Assembly: GCA_036936605.1 (NCBI GenBank)
Contig: JAUPFV010000002.1
Coordinates: forward strand, 124,294,376 to 124,358,375
Direction: 5' to 3'
DNA: 64,000 nt
Origin: Limnanthes douglasii subsp. nivea
Lineage: Eukaryota; Streptophyta; Magnoliopsida; Brassicales; Limnanthaceae
Of this stretch, positions 45,701 to 56,125 are shown one piece after another. How positions within the stretch are numbered: the first letter of the stretch is position 1; the number at the start of each line of letters is the position of its first letter. A model generated the notes under the pieces. It worked only from the letters and a program-made list of their open reading frames with translations, was not told the DNA's origin and ran no database searches. The translations under genes and the position numbers were made by a program.

Positions 45701-46815
45701 ACAAATGCCTTTTGATTTCATCGAAGGCCTCATCACCCTGTGAGGACCAATCAAAATCCTTTGCACCTTTCAAAGTTTGAAAAAATGGGGCACACCTATC
45801 AGAAGACCTTGAAATGAATCGATTTAATGCAACCAACCTCCCAGTCAATCGTTGTACTTCCTTAACATTCTGAGGAGGCTCCATTCGCAGTAAAAATATT
45901 AAGCTGGTCCGGATCAGGCTGTATCTCTTTCTCACTTATTACATACCCCAGGAACTTCCTGGACTGCACTCCAAACACACATTGTTTTGGGTTTAATTTC
46001 AAATTTACTTTCACTAAGTTAGCAAAATTTTATTAGAGATCTGCCAAGTGTAGTTCTTTGTCCACACTTTTCACCATCATGTCGTCGATGTAAACTTCCA
46101 TGTTTCTTCCAATTTGATTAGCAAAAGCCTTGTTTACCAACCTCTAATAAGTAGCCCCAACATTTTTTAACCCAAATGGCATCACCTTGTAACAATGAAG
46201 GCTCCTATCAGTAACAAACGTAGTATGCTCCCGATCCTTCGGATCCACTTGAATCTGATTATAACCGGAGAAGGCATCCATAAAAGATAGCAGCTTGTTT
46301 CCATATGTGGAATCCACCAACTGATCAATCCGGGAGACTGGGTATAAATCATTTGGGCAAGCTCTGTTGAGATCTGTAAAATCGATACACATATGCCACT
46401 TGCCATTTTTCTTTTTTACCAATACCGGATTGGTTGTCCATAAAGGGTACTGAGACTCCTTTATGTGCCCCATTTTGGTAAGCCGGTCGACCTCTTGAAC
46501 TATGACATCAACCTTTTCCTTAGAAAAATCTCTTCTTTTTTGTATCACATGTGCTATGTCCCTTCGGATGGACAGTTGGTGTGATATAATATCTGTTGGT
46601 ACTCCGATAACATCAGCATTGCACCAAGCACAAAATGCTGATGATCTTTCAGGAACTTTAACATTTTACCTTTTTAATTCCGATGTCATCTTGGACCCTA
46701 TCTTGACATTTTTTCCTTCAACCAACGAGTGTGTTTCAACTTCTTCAATCGGTATTAAAACTCCAGGGGTCTCTCTAGGGTCATCAATTTCACCCTCTCC
46801 CCCAGAAATCCCCTC
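45701..46815 (-). pseudogene. TE-F reverse transcriptase
   Basis: After the junction stop the frame runs to a TAA at 46666-46668. The frame at 46144-46548 has WTTNPVLVKKKNGKWHMCID, FTDLNRACPNDLYP, LLSFMDAFSGYNQIQVD, KVMPFGLKNVGATY, then TAG where sisters have CAG (46144-46146). Beyond it the catalytic box YIDDM is intact (near 46080-46095), followed by a pair of stops near 46034. The thumb segment continues into 45234-45935 (EVQRLTGRLVALNRFISRSS). Confidence 0.8.
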
Positions 46816-46824
46816 AAACTGCTA
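46816..46824 (-). promoter_or_regulatory. PR-RT junction stop TAG CAG TTT in TE-F
   Basis: An 891-nt open protease frame (from 47712) ends in GAA TAG CAG TTT; the same frame then stays open for about 50 codons (to 46668) and encodes the conserved RT leader (PRETPGVLIPIEEVETHSL). The stop is the only break between the two domains over this distance. Confidence 0.75.
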
Positions 46825-47712
46825 TTCCTCGTTGATCCGAACTGCCCCCAAGGGCAGTGCTGTTGCATAACACTCTCTTGCTATCTTTTGGCTGCTCCGA
46901 ACAACTCCCACTTGTCCTTGCACAGCATATTTCAAACATTGGTGGACTGTTGAGGCCACCGCATGCATCCTAGAGAGCCAAGACCTCCCCAGAATATCAT
47001 TATAACAAGTGGGACAATCCACCACGACGAACAGTATTCTAACCATATTTTTAAAAGGGCCTTTTCCCAACAAAACCTCCTCCTCGAACTCCCCGATCAC
47101 ATCTGCTGAGCTTCCAGTGAAACCCACAATTGACATGTTCGAACGCTGAATTACTGTTGGATTCATCATTTTTTTGTAGGAGGTTAAAAAGAGAATATTG
47201 GCAGAACTTCCGGTGTCCACCAAAATTCGCCTTATGTCATTACCCCCGATGGATGCTCTTATGACAACAGCATCTTCATGAGGACCAGCTATATCCCTTA
47301 AGTCATCCTCATCGAAAACAATGAAGGGATATAGAGTCTGTGATTGATAGGAAGTCATGCCTCCTTCCAGTTGGGTAGCTAAAGTATGAACATGCCCCTT
47401 TCTTGAAGAAGCAGTTGGTGTTGTCATGGTGTCTCCTCCAAAAATTGTGAGTGACTCATAAAAGTTGATAAGTCCGGAAACCGACTTGCAATGTTCTGTG
47501 ATAACACCCACTTTATTTCGGGTTGGTTCAGGGTCCAAGTACTCTGATTCTACATCGAACCTTTCGATTATGACCATAGCCCCATCCGGAGCCGATGTGC
47601 CTGTATTGTTTGGACCAGCCCGATGGATGTTATCAGACCTATTTCCTCCTCTTCTTTTAACATATGCTCCCAACTTTCCTCTTTCAATCAAATTCTGGAC
47701 TTCTTGCTTCAA
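46825..47712 (-). CDS. TE-F Gag C-terminus and protease, one open frame
   Basis: 296 residues, uninterrupted. It starts just after the zinc knuckle ([20 protein letters not shown]), has the conserved FYESLTIFGGDTMTT and FIVFDEDDLRDIAGPHEDAV segments, the active site VDTGSSANILFLTSYKKM with D-T-G intact, and the distal part NDILGRSWLSRMHAVASTV, VHQCLKYAVQGQVGVVRSS. The MKQ start is internal to the original Gag-Pro protein: upstream sequence is recognisable but in another frame. The longest surviving piece of TE-F pol, consistent with its youth. The protease matures Gag-Pol in the particle. Confidence 0.8.
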
Positions 47713-49169
47713 AGCAATACAATCCTCAGTGGTATAGCCAGTATAGTATCATTGTGATACTGGCAGAAACAATTGTTGTGGCTCTCCCTAGGAGACTGTA
47801 ATACAGTCGGCCTTCTATAATGTACTTCGTCTTTTGTTTTATCATAAATGGTGGCTACGTTTTCTTTTAATTTTGCAAAACACTCCGGTTGAACCTAAGG
47901 CCCTCGCTTATTTCTGGATTGTTGACTCTGAGCCGGAGGAGCTGGCTGAGACTGAGCTTTGGCTGTGTTATGACTCTGCCCGGCCTCCCTAGCCTTGTTC
48001 TCGGACTGGTTTTGGTTTGGATTTAGTGCAGCCGGAGCAGACCTCACCTGCCAGTGCACCCTAGTTTTCTTTGTTTCGTCAACATTAATCTACTTTCCAA
48101 CTTGATTCAGCAGACCTCCCCATGTCATTGCCTTTTTTCTAGTTACTGAATCAGCCAAGTTTCCAGGGTTTAAGCCCTGCCTCAGAGAAGCTATTGCTAC
48201 TTGTTCAAAGCAATCAGCCAACCCATTTTTGTGGTTTACAAAGCGACTTATGTATTCTTTTAGAGATTCGTTCGGTTCTTGGGCACAATGGATAATTGTG
48301 TCTCCATTGCCCTTTACCTCCTTACTTCCAACAAACTGTCTTCGAAAAGCCACCCAAAAAGTATCAAAATTTCTGATGCAGCCTTGTGGCAAACTGTTGT
48401 ACCACTTCAGGGCACTCCCCGTAAATGATTGGGAGAATGCTCTACAAAGAAACTTGTCGTCATCATCAAAATTCATCATAAAATTTTTGAATTGTTCCAA
48501 GTGGTTATCTAGGTCTTTACTGCCATCATATTTTTCCCTTTTTGTACTGTCAAACCTCTTAGGGAGGTTTCCGGACAGGATCTTGGAGGACAATGGAGAC
48601 TGTCTCCAATTCCGGCCACGGTTGAAAAAGGTATCCTCATTAGGAGTTGCAAAGATACCTGGTTCATCATGGAAGGCGAAAGGATCCATCAACATCCGAT
48701 CTACGTGTCTCCGGCTATGAGACGATCCTTTGCATATATGCCTCTTTAATTTTCCATGCCTATCCCTTTTTCTTGAGTACTTTTTGAGTAACTTTTGTTT
48801 CTTTTTCGAACGGCCTTCATCACTGCTGGATGACAGGGATTCTTCGACTTCATCTTCGCCTGAGGAGCTGCTGGAAGATTCTGAGTCTGAATCAGAGCTC
48901 TCCACTGGTTTAGACCGATGAGACTTTTTTGAACTAGTATGAGTATTTTTCATGCTCATATGGGTTTTTGAGGGCTCATGCTCCCTTGGGTTGTCAGTAT
49001 GATGAACTGACACCTTAGACTTCTCTTTTATGCCCATCTCTGCCCTCTCGGCAGCCCTCAGAGCTTCTATTTCAACTTTTAACCTATCTCGCTCCTCAAT
49101 GATATATTCATCATTGTCTCCCACCACTTTGGCCAAAGCTGGTGGTACTTCCTGCACTTCCGGATTCAT
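47713..49169 (-). pseudogene. TE-F gag
   Basis: ATG at 49167-49169 (MNPEVQEVPPALAKVVGDND). The frame stays open to a TAG at 48090-48092, where sisters have a Gln codon. It contains a helical N-terminus, a Ser/Asp-rich stretch and a basic KKKQKLLKKYSRKRDRHGK tract, the LMDPFAFHDEPGIFATPNED motif, and the Gag core (KRFDSTKREKYDGSKDLDNH, SFTGSALKWYNSLPQGCI, TFWVAFRRQFVGSKEVKGN). Downstream, a Trp codon turned TAG (47895-47897) and a small insertion within the knuckle region (about 47730-47760) break the link to protease. Gag forms the particle. Confidence 0.85.
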
Positions 49170-49221
49170 CCGAACTGGTTTCCTGATGGTTTTGAATGCT
49201 AGATTCAGGCACCGTCGTCCT

Positions 49222-49240
49222 CCCACTGTGGTCGTCAATT
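49222..49240 (-). promoter_or_regulatory. TE-F primer-binding site
   Basis: Element strand AATTGACGACCACAGTGGG next to the 5' LTR; TE-G has AATTGGCGACCACAGTGGG. The TTGGCGAC core recalls the sites described for Tat/Ogre elements (tRNA-Arg), but I cannot confirm the tRNA. Confidence 0.65.
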
Positions 49241-49576
49241 TGGTGAGGTTTATTTTATTTAACGGCAATTTTGTCCAAAGTTTTGTGGTATTTTAAAGGT
49301 ATTTAATGTTTAGATAGGGTGTAGAGGGAGAATTGAGCTCCCTGGTTGTATTTAATTTTCATTACCCTCATTAAATGAAAGTGGTTGGGTATTTATACCC
49401 TTAATTATGGGTCACATGGGCTTTCGGGTTGACTTATGGATTCGGGTCGAATTCAAAGATCCATTTAGTTTTAAGCAGGTACATTAGTTCTGTCCAGATG
49501 GTTCAGTGGGTGGATGTTGTCTGAATTTCCCTTGTCCGGTTCTCATAAAAAGTGACAACAAATTCCGGACTTATCA
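49241..49576 (-). repeat. TE-F 5' LTR with a 40-bp deletion
   Basis: 336 bp. Relative to 39231-39606 it lacks about 40 bp just after AAGCAGGTA; GTA borders both sides of the missing piece in the partner, so the deletion probably used 3-bp microhomology. TATA box GGGTATTTATACCC near 49389 is intact. Confidence 0.95.
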
Positions 49577-49581
49577 CTAGC

Positions 49582-50872
49582 TTTTCAAGTTTTAAGTACC
49601 TTCTTTCAGCATCCATCAAGCTGTTGCTGATGTAATACACCGGACTAGGATAACTATCCGCATCTCTCACTAGTACTGCACTTATAGCACACTCGGACAC
49701 TGCTAAATATATGTATAATGTTTCTCCATCAATAGGCTTGTAGAGAGTTTGAGGGAAGATAAATGATTTTTCATTTCATTGAATGCTTGCCCGCACTGTG
49801 GAGACCAGTTAAAGCCCTTGGCACCCTTTAAAGTTTGGAAAAATGGGGCACACATATCCGAAGACCTTGAGATAAAACGGTTTAGAGCAGCCAACCTTCC
49901 TGTCAATCTTTGTACTTCTTTAATATTCCGAGGAGGATCTATCTGTAATAAAGCATTAAGTTGGTCTGAATCAGGCTGTATCCCTTTCTCACTTATCACA
50001 TACCCCAAAAAATTCCCGGACTGTACTCCGAAGACGCATTTTTCTGGATTTAATTTTAAATTAACTTTCACCAAGTTGGCAAAAGTCTCTTGGAGATCGA
50101 CCAAGTGTAATTCCTCCTCCATGCTCTTTACCATCATGTTATCAATATAGACTTCCATATTTCTGTCAATATGGTCAGCGAATGCTTTATTCAACAGCCT
50201 CTGATAAGTAGCCCCAACATTATTTAACCCCAAAAGGCATTACCTTGTAACAATGGAGGCCCTATCAGTAACAAAAGTAGTGTGTTCCTGGTCCTTCAGA
50301 TCTACTTGTAACTAATTATAATTGGAGAGGGCATCCATAAAAGACAATAGCTTGTTTACATAGGTGGAGTCCACCAACTGGTCTATCTGGGGGACTAGAT
50401 ACAGATCTTTTGGGCAAGCCCTATTGAGGTCAGTGAAATCGACACACATACGCCATTTTCCATTCTTCTTTTTCACTAACATTGGGTTGGCTGTCCATAA
50501 AGGGTACTGAGATTCCTTTATGTGCCCCATCTTAGTAAGTCAGTCAACCTCTTAAACTATGACATCAACTTTTTCTTTAGAGAAAGCTCTTTTCTCTGCA
50601 CAACAGGTGTTACATCTCTCCGGATGGATAGTTGGTGTGATATAACATTTGCAGGCACTCCGGTCACATGAGCATTACACCAAGCAAAAACGTGTTGGTG
50701 GTCTACTAAAAAAGATAAAACTTTGCTTTTCAATTCTGATGTCATCTTAGATCCAATCTTGACATTTCTCCCTTCATCCAGAGAGTGAGTTTCAACATCT
50801 TCAATTGGTATTAAAACACTAGGGGTTTCTCTGGGGGTCATTAATTTCACCCTCTCCCCTGGAGGGCCCCAC
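49582..50872 (-). pseudogene. TE-E reverse transcriptase and start of RNase H (right of TE-F)
   Basis: Frames: 50557-50850 (PRETPSVLIPIEDVETHSLD, HQHVFAWCNAHVTGVPANVI), 50312-50530 (NPMLVKKKNGKWRMCVDFTD, SFMDALSNYN), 49703-50233 (NNVGATYQRLLNKAFADHID, catalytic box YIDNM with the second Asp turned Asn, FLGYVISEKGIQPDSDQLNA, EVQRLTGRLAALNRFISRSS) and 49582-49700 (AISAVLVRDADSYPSPVYYI), which runs into the TE-F LTR. Frame slips separate the pieces. RT would be inactive. Confidence 0.85.
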
Positions 50873-50881
50873 CAATTGCTA
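50873..50881 (-). promoter_or_regulatory. PR-RT junction stop TAG CAA TTG in TE-E
   Basis: After ...LGAVRINVD the minus strand reads TAG CAA TTG, one base from the tobamovirus-type UAG CAA UUA. The RT leader follows in the same frame for about a dozen codons before a later one-base slip. Confidence 0.7.
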
Positions 50882-51576
50882 ATCTACATTTATCCGAACT
50901 GCCCCTAAAATCCTAGGGGCAAGTGCAGTTGCATAACAATCCCTTGTTATTTTCTGACTACTCCGGACAACTCCGACTTGTCCTTGAACAACATATTTTA
51001 AACACTGGTGAACTGTTGAAGCCACAACATGCATCCTGGAGAGACAAGATCTTCCCAAGATTGCATTGTAGCACGTGGGACAATATACCACAACAAAAAG
51101 TACCCTGGCCATTTTCTTGAAAGGGCCATTGCCAACAAAACCTCCTCCTCAAACTCTCCGACTACGTCCGCAGAGCTTCGAGTGAAACCCACGATAAACC
51201 TGTTCGAACGTTGAATCACTGTTGGATTCTTCATTTGTTTATAGGAACTCAAAAAGAGGATATTGGTTGAGCTGCCAGTGTCCACCAAAATTCGCCTAAT
51301 GTCATTGCCCCCAATTGATGCTCCTATCACCACAGCATCTTTATGAGGACCAGCTATGTCCCTCAAATCATCTTCATCAAAAACAATGAAGGGAAAAGGA
51401 ATTTGTGATTGATATGAAGACACGCTTCCCTCCAACTGAGTAGCCATGGTGTGAACATGCCTATTTCTTAAAGAAAAAATTGGTGCAATCATGGTGTCTC
51501 TCCTAAATATGGTAAGTGACTCAAAAAAACATATGAGCCCGGATACCGTCTTGGTATGTTCTGTTATAACGCCCAC
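50882..51576 (-). pseudogene. TE-E protease
   Basis: The frame at 50998-51576 carries FFESLTIFRRDTMIAPIFS, FIVFDEDDLRDIAGPHKDAV and VDTGSSTNILFLSSYKQMK (D-T-G intact). A one-base loss near the VLLAMALSRK segment (about 51125-51135) moves the distal part (CYNAILGRSCLSRMHVVAST, HQCLKYVVQGQVGVVRSS) to the frame at 50879-51112. Confidence 0.8.
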
Positions 51577-53143
51577 CTATTCCGGGATGGATCAGGATCC
51601 AAATACTCTGTTTCCACATCGAATCTTTCAATAATTACCATGACCCCATCCGGAGCCGATGTTCCTGCGTTGTTTGCTGGGCCGGTCTGATGAGCATTAT
51701 CAGGCCTATTCCCACTTTTTCTTTTAACATAAGCACCCAATTTTCCTCTTTCAATCAGATTCTGCACCTCTTGTTTCAAAGCGATGCAATCTTCCGTGTT
51801 ATGGCCAATATCATGATGGTTGCCATATTCTCTTTCAATTCGGCAAACCACTCCGGTTGGACCCAAGGTCCTCGCTTATTTCTGGACTGCTGGCTCTGAG
51901 CTGGTGCTGGGTGAGATTGAGCCTTGGCCCTGTTGGGACCCTGTCCAGCTTCTTTAGCCTTGTATCCAGACTGATTCTGGTTCTGTTTTGGTGCAGTTAG
52001 GGCAGATCTAACTTGCATGTGCACCTTAGTCTTTTTTGTTTCATCCACATTGATTTGCTTTCCCACCTGGTTCAGTAAACCTCCCCACGTCATGGCCTTC
52101 TTCCTGGTTACCGAATCGGCCAGATTGCCAGGGTTCAAACCCTGTCCTAGAGAAGCTATTGCTACTTGCTCAAAGGAATCAGCTAATCTATTCTTTGTGT
52201 TCACAAACCGATTTATATATTCTTTCAATGATTCATTTGGATCTTGGGCACAATGGATAAAGTGTCTCCATTGCCCTTCACCTCCTTACTTCCAACAAAC
52301 TACCTCCGGAAGGCCACTCAAAAAGTATCAAAATTTCTGATGCACCCCTGTGGTAGGTTATTATACCACTTCAGAGTACTCCCCGTAAAAGATTGAGAGA
52401 AGGCTCTACAAAACAACTTGCATCATCGTCAAAATTTATCATAAATTTTTTAAACAGCTCCAGATGATTATCTGGATCTTTGCTCCCATCGTATTTTTCC
52501 ATCTTAGTACTCTCAAACCTCTTAGGAAGGTTTCCGGACAGTATTTTGGAAGACAATAGAGATTGTCTCCAATTCCAGCCACGACTAAAAATAGTATCTT
52601 CATTGGGAGTTGCAAAGATACCTGGTTCATCATGGAAAGCGAAAGGATCCATCAACAGCTGGTCTATATGCCTCCGACTATGGTTGTGGCTATGAGATGA
52701 CCATTTACTTAGATGTTTTTCAACCTTCCATACATGTCCCTCTTTCTTGAATATTTTTTAACCAACTTTTGCTTCTTCTTGGACCTGCCTTCATCACTAC
52801 TGGATGACAGGGACTCCTCAAGTCCATCCTCGTTCGAGGAGCTACTAGAGAATTCTGACTCCGAGCTCTCCACCGGTTTAGACCGGTGAGACTTCTTCGA
52901 GCTGACATGAGTCTTTTTAATGCTCAAGTGAGTCCTTGCTGATGGATCATGCTCCCTTGGATTGTCAGTGTGGTGAATGGCTGACACTTTCGATTTTTCT
53001 TTCAAGCCTAATTCCACCTTTTAAGCAGCTCTCAAGGCTTCTATTTCAACTTTCAACCTATCTCGTTCTTCGATCGTGTACTCATCGTTTTCTCCCACCA
53101 ATTCTATCAAAGGTGGTGGCACTACTTGCTCGTCCGGATTCAT
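51564..53143 (-). pseudogene. TE-E gag
   Basis: ATG at 53141-53143. A TAA at 53020-53022 stops the frame after about 40 codons. Further frames: 52709-53017 (Ser/Glu-rich, then KKKQKLVKKYSRKRD), 52371-52655 (MMDPFAFHDEPGIFATPNED, KRFESTKMEKYDGSKDPDNH), 51776-52228 (KEYINRFVNTKNRLADSFEQ, MTWGGLLNQVGKQINVDETK) and 51564-51866 ([19 protein letters not shown]: knuckle with its first Cys region altered; [20 protein letters not shown]). Same domain order as TE-G, several slips. Confidence 0.8.
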
Positions 53144-53183
53144 CTGAACTGGTTTTGAATGCTAGATTCCGGCACGTTCTCCT

Positions 53184-53202
53184 CCCATTATGGTCGCCAA
53201 TT
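53184..53202 (-). promoter_or_regulatory. TE-E primer-binding site
   Basis: Element strand AATTGGCGACCATAATGGG directly after the 5' LTR end ATACCA. Confidence 0.65.
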
Positions 53203-53581
53203 TGGTATGGATTATTTTTTACTGAGGGTAATTTTGTCAGATGTTTTGTGGTATTTCAAGGGTATTAAATGTTTGGGTGTTTTGTAGTGAGAGATTTAAG
53301 CTGTCTGGTTGTATTAAATGTTCATTACTCTCATTAATGAAAGTGGTTGGGTATTTATACCCTTAATTACGGGCTCTATGGGCTTTCGGGTCAAACTATG
53401 AAACCGGATCGAGTTCAAAGACTCATTAGTTTATTAAGCAGATTAGTAATTAGCTTAGTCAAAAGGTATTTAGTGTTTTAATACTTTTGTCCTGTCCGGA
53501 TACTTCAGTGGGTAATTATTGTCCGAATTACCCATGTCTGGTTTTCACAGTGAGTGGTGGTGAATAGTTCTGGACTCATCA
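53203..53581 (-). repeat. TE-E 5' LTR
   Basis: 379 bp, partner of 34173-34551. TATA on the element strand (GGGTATAAATACCC) near 53350-53363; TGTCCGG-type motifs upstream of it in U3. Confidence 0.95.
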
Positions 53582-55605
53582 TCTTCCACCTCATTCCTTC
53601 CATTATTTAATCTTTCTTATTCTGATTTATTTTATCCATCTGATTTAGTGCTCTATTCTTCATTATAATACACCATGCTAATTTTTTTTAACATATGTTA
53701 TAGTCAATTTTCATTTAAAAATCTAAAATCATTATGAAAATGTTTAAATATTTAAGTAATTATAAAATATTAAAATGCATAAAAGTAGTTGCAAAATATA
53801 AAACATGTATTAAATATTTACAAAATACGAATAACATAAATGATAATCTTTTATATTCGTTGAAGATTAAATTAAAGCGAACTAATTCTTTGAATGTCAA
53901 GCCAATTATAAAATCGTGACATCAAGTTTTTTGGGGTTACTTTTGTTATAATTACTCTCCATAATAAATTATTAAATATGTTGAATAAAAAATAGTATAC
54001 ATATTTATTTATTTATGTGTTAAATAATATAATAATAAATTAACCACCAACATAACAACACATCCTTTATTTTTAATGATTGTTAATAAAATTTATAAAC
54101 TTCTCTCTCACTGTTTCTGCCTAATTGTATATGTTAATTTTGTCCATGTGTTCAGTGTAGTGAATAATCATTAAGCTATGCAACACCGGATGCTGAGAAG
54201 AACAACGTCGAGTACATATGTGTATATAATCAACATTATACCACATGAGTTACAATTTGTTCTCTTTCAGTTTGGAATTTTTTTATTATTGAATCTTAAG
54301 ACATACATTATTAAGAAAAACATGTAGTTAATGAACTATAAAATATGTAATAAGTGGGCTGCAAAATGCAAAACATATAGTAAATGAGTTATAAATTGTG
54401 AAAAACATAGTAAATAAGTTGTGAAATATTAAAAATACACTATATGGGTTGCGAAATACAAAATCCATATTTTAAACTGTTTATTCATTATATGCATAGG
54501 TCGTTTTCCACCTCTTGGTTGCTAATGCGTTTCAAAAAATTATGTTTTTATTATTTTTTATTATTTTTTATTCCTTTCTATTTTTCAAAACGTATGTTGG
54601 AATGTTTTATCATAAAAGAAATTGTCTCTTTATCGCACTTTAATCTAAATAAAGTTCTACATATTTAAATGTAAGCAACATGAATATTGACTCCAACTTG
54701 AAAACTCATTTATCAATGCCGTACGTCTTGATTATTACTACAGTCAAGTACTATTGTGTGTTTAAACATTATAATGAATAAAGTACAGAATTTGGCTATT
54801 CTACTTATTTTCATGTATGTTTCTTTTATTTTTACTGCCTTTATAACTTTAATAAATTAACATAGTCATGATATGGAAATTACATTAACCATGTTTTCAC
54901 GTATCATTTGCAAAATATCGAGTGCAATCATTTATAAAATGCAAAACATGAATAAAGATAATTGTGAGATACGAAATGTGAAATATACATAAAAATTGTT
55001 GTGAGTTGCAACATGTGAAACATGAATTAAAATTTAAAAGCAATCTTGAGCTACAAAATGAGAAATATATATTACGTGAATTGTGCTTGTGAATTGCAAA
55101 ATTCACATTAAATGAAATTCAAAATACAAAATGAAGAAATGCGAAACATGACTCGTATTATTATTTCCAACAAAACGTGTGATCAAACTAATCCGCAAAA
55201 CATCACAAAATAGGTATTTTGTTGTAATTAGAAAGAACTTGCAAAACCTGGTATTAAAACAATGCTTCACCAAGTCGAAAATATTTATTTATATATTTTA
55301 TAACTATGTTATAAAAAATAATACAAAATATCGAAATCTCATAAACTAAGAAAATTTTATTTTTTAAAAGAAAAAAACTCATATATGACCATCAGAAGAA
55401 TATTTGGAATGAATTGCAAAAAATATGAATTGCTTCATGAAAATATCTTGTAGGTAAGAATAACAATTAAAAAAGTATCCTAACTAATCATTTTCGGAAT
55501 GGACCACATATTACGATTTTTCGTTTGTAAAAAAATTGCTATCTATTTGTTTAAAAAAAATACTCACGTAAAAAAATATTTATTATGAATTATTTGTGTT
55601 TGTTC
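53582..55605. repeat. AT-rich degenerate repeats between TE-E and TE-G
   Basis: Starts with the TE-E target duplication (TCTTC). Loose copies of a roughly 35-40-bp motif (TTGTGAGATACGAAATGTGA, GTGAGTTGCAACATGTGAAA, GGGTTGCGAAATACAAAATC) are scattered at 53720-53860, 54330-54480 and 54900-55160. No coding frame is convincing; a 61-codon frame at 53734-53919 is made of the repeat itself. The last five bases, TGTTC, are the presumed left target duplication of TE-G. Confidence 0.55.
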
Positions 55606-55666
55606 TGATGAGTTCGAATTCTGCCTGCTCCCCGTACAAGGACAGATCGGTCCAGTCTCTCCGGAT

Positions 55667-55720
55667 ACCGGACAGATCACATGGACCGGACAGATCATAT
55701 GAACCGGACAGGTCACTTTG
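55667..55720 (+). repeat. Three 18-bp tandem repeats in TE-G U3
   Basis: ACCGGACAGATCACATGG, ACCGGACAGATCATATGA and ACCGGACAGGTCACTTTG, head to tail, about 165-220 bp upstream of the TATA box. CCGGACA is the same core that recurs in U3 of TE-E and TE-F, so these may be enhancer repeats. Confidence 0.85.
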
Positions 55721-55884
55721 GACACTATGACCATAGGACTGTTCGAACTATGACAAAAGTACTAAAAAACCTAAACACTTCTTGACTAAGCTACTTGCTC
55801 TCCTACTTAGAACTCATGGGTCTTTGAACATGACCCGGGTCCATTAAACATGACCCGAAAGCCCATAAGGGCCCAACATTAGGG

Positions 55885-55892
55885 TATAAATA
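55885..55892 (+). promoter_or_regulatory. TE-G LTR TATA box
   Basis: TATAAATA in AGGGTATAAATACCCAACC; transcription should start about 30 bp downstream (near 55920). Confidence 0.7.
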
Positions 55893-56053
55893 CCCAACCA
55901 CCTGCATTAACTATGGATAATGAGAATTAACTGCTACCAAGCTGCTTAATTATCTCTCTACTCTCTACTCTAAAACACTTAAACACCCACACACCACCAT
56001 AAAACACCCACTGAAATTAATAGCCTACCCTCAGGCGATTATTATCCACACCA

Positions 56054-56075
56054 AATTGGCGACCACAGTGGGAGG
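56054..56075 (+). promoter_or_regulatory. TE-G primer-binding site
   Basis: AATTGGCGACCACAGTGGG follows the LTR end directly. Confidence 0.7.
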
Positions 56076-56125
56076 AGAAGGTGCCTGAATCAAGCATTCA
56101 AAACCAGCTAAGAAAATCTGTCCGA

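Larger units (their letters stand above)
39231..49576 (-). mobile_element. TE-F: Ty3/gypsy (Tat-like) element nested in TE-E
   Basis: LTRs at 39231-39606 (376 bp) and 49241-49576 (336 bp) with TG...CA ends and a perfect target duplication CTAGC (39226-39230, 49577-49581). Total 10,346 bp. The minus strand carries gag, protease, junction stop, RT, RNase H and integrase; the plus strand carries the antisense gene. Aside from a 40-bp deletion in the 5' LTR, the LTRs differ at about two dozen sites by eye (roughly 7%), similar to TE-E, although TE-F must be younger than its host element. RT YIDDM and integrase D, D, E are intact, but several stops (for example 48090-48092) block expression. Confidence 0.95.
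34173..53581 (-). mobile_element. TE-E: Ty3/gypsy (Tat-like) element, split by TE-F
   Basis: Two 379-bp LTRs (34173-34551 and 53203-53581) with TG...CA ends and a perfect 5-bp target duplication TCTTC (34168-34172, 53582-53586). Minus-strand order from 53203: primer site, gag, protease, junction stop, RT, first part of RNase H, then TE-F, then the rest of RNase H, integrase, 45-bp box, hairpins, antisense gene (+) and polypurine tract. Without TE-F and one copy of its duplication it is about 9.06 kb. By eye the LTRs differ at about 26 of 379 sites (roughly 7%). Stops, RT YIDNM and integrase D-to-N mean it is not autonomous now. Confidence 0.95.
55606..56053 (+). repeat. TE-G 5' LTR
   Basis: 448 bp, starts TGATGAGTTC and ends CCACACCA, followed by the primer site. 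U3 holds three 18-bp tandem repeats; TATAAATA lies at 55885-55892 in the palindrome GGGTATAAATACCC-like context shared with TE-E and F. U5 is rich in CT and ACACC. Confidence 0.85.

Noticed and set aside
34173..53581. Two separate gypsy elements side by side instead of a nested pair
   Set aside because: LTR identity pairs outer with outer and inner with inner, both 5-bp duplications are perfect, and RNase H resumes across the inner element.
53734..53919. 61-codon ORF
   Set aside because: Composed of the AT-rich degenerate repeat; K/N/Y/I-rich with no promoter.
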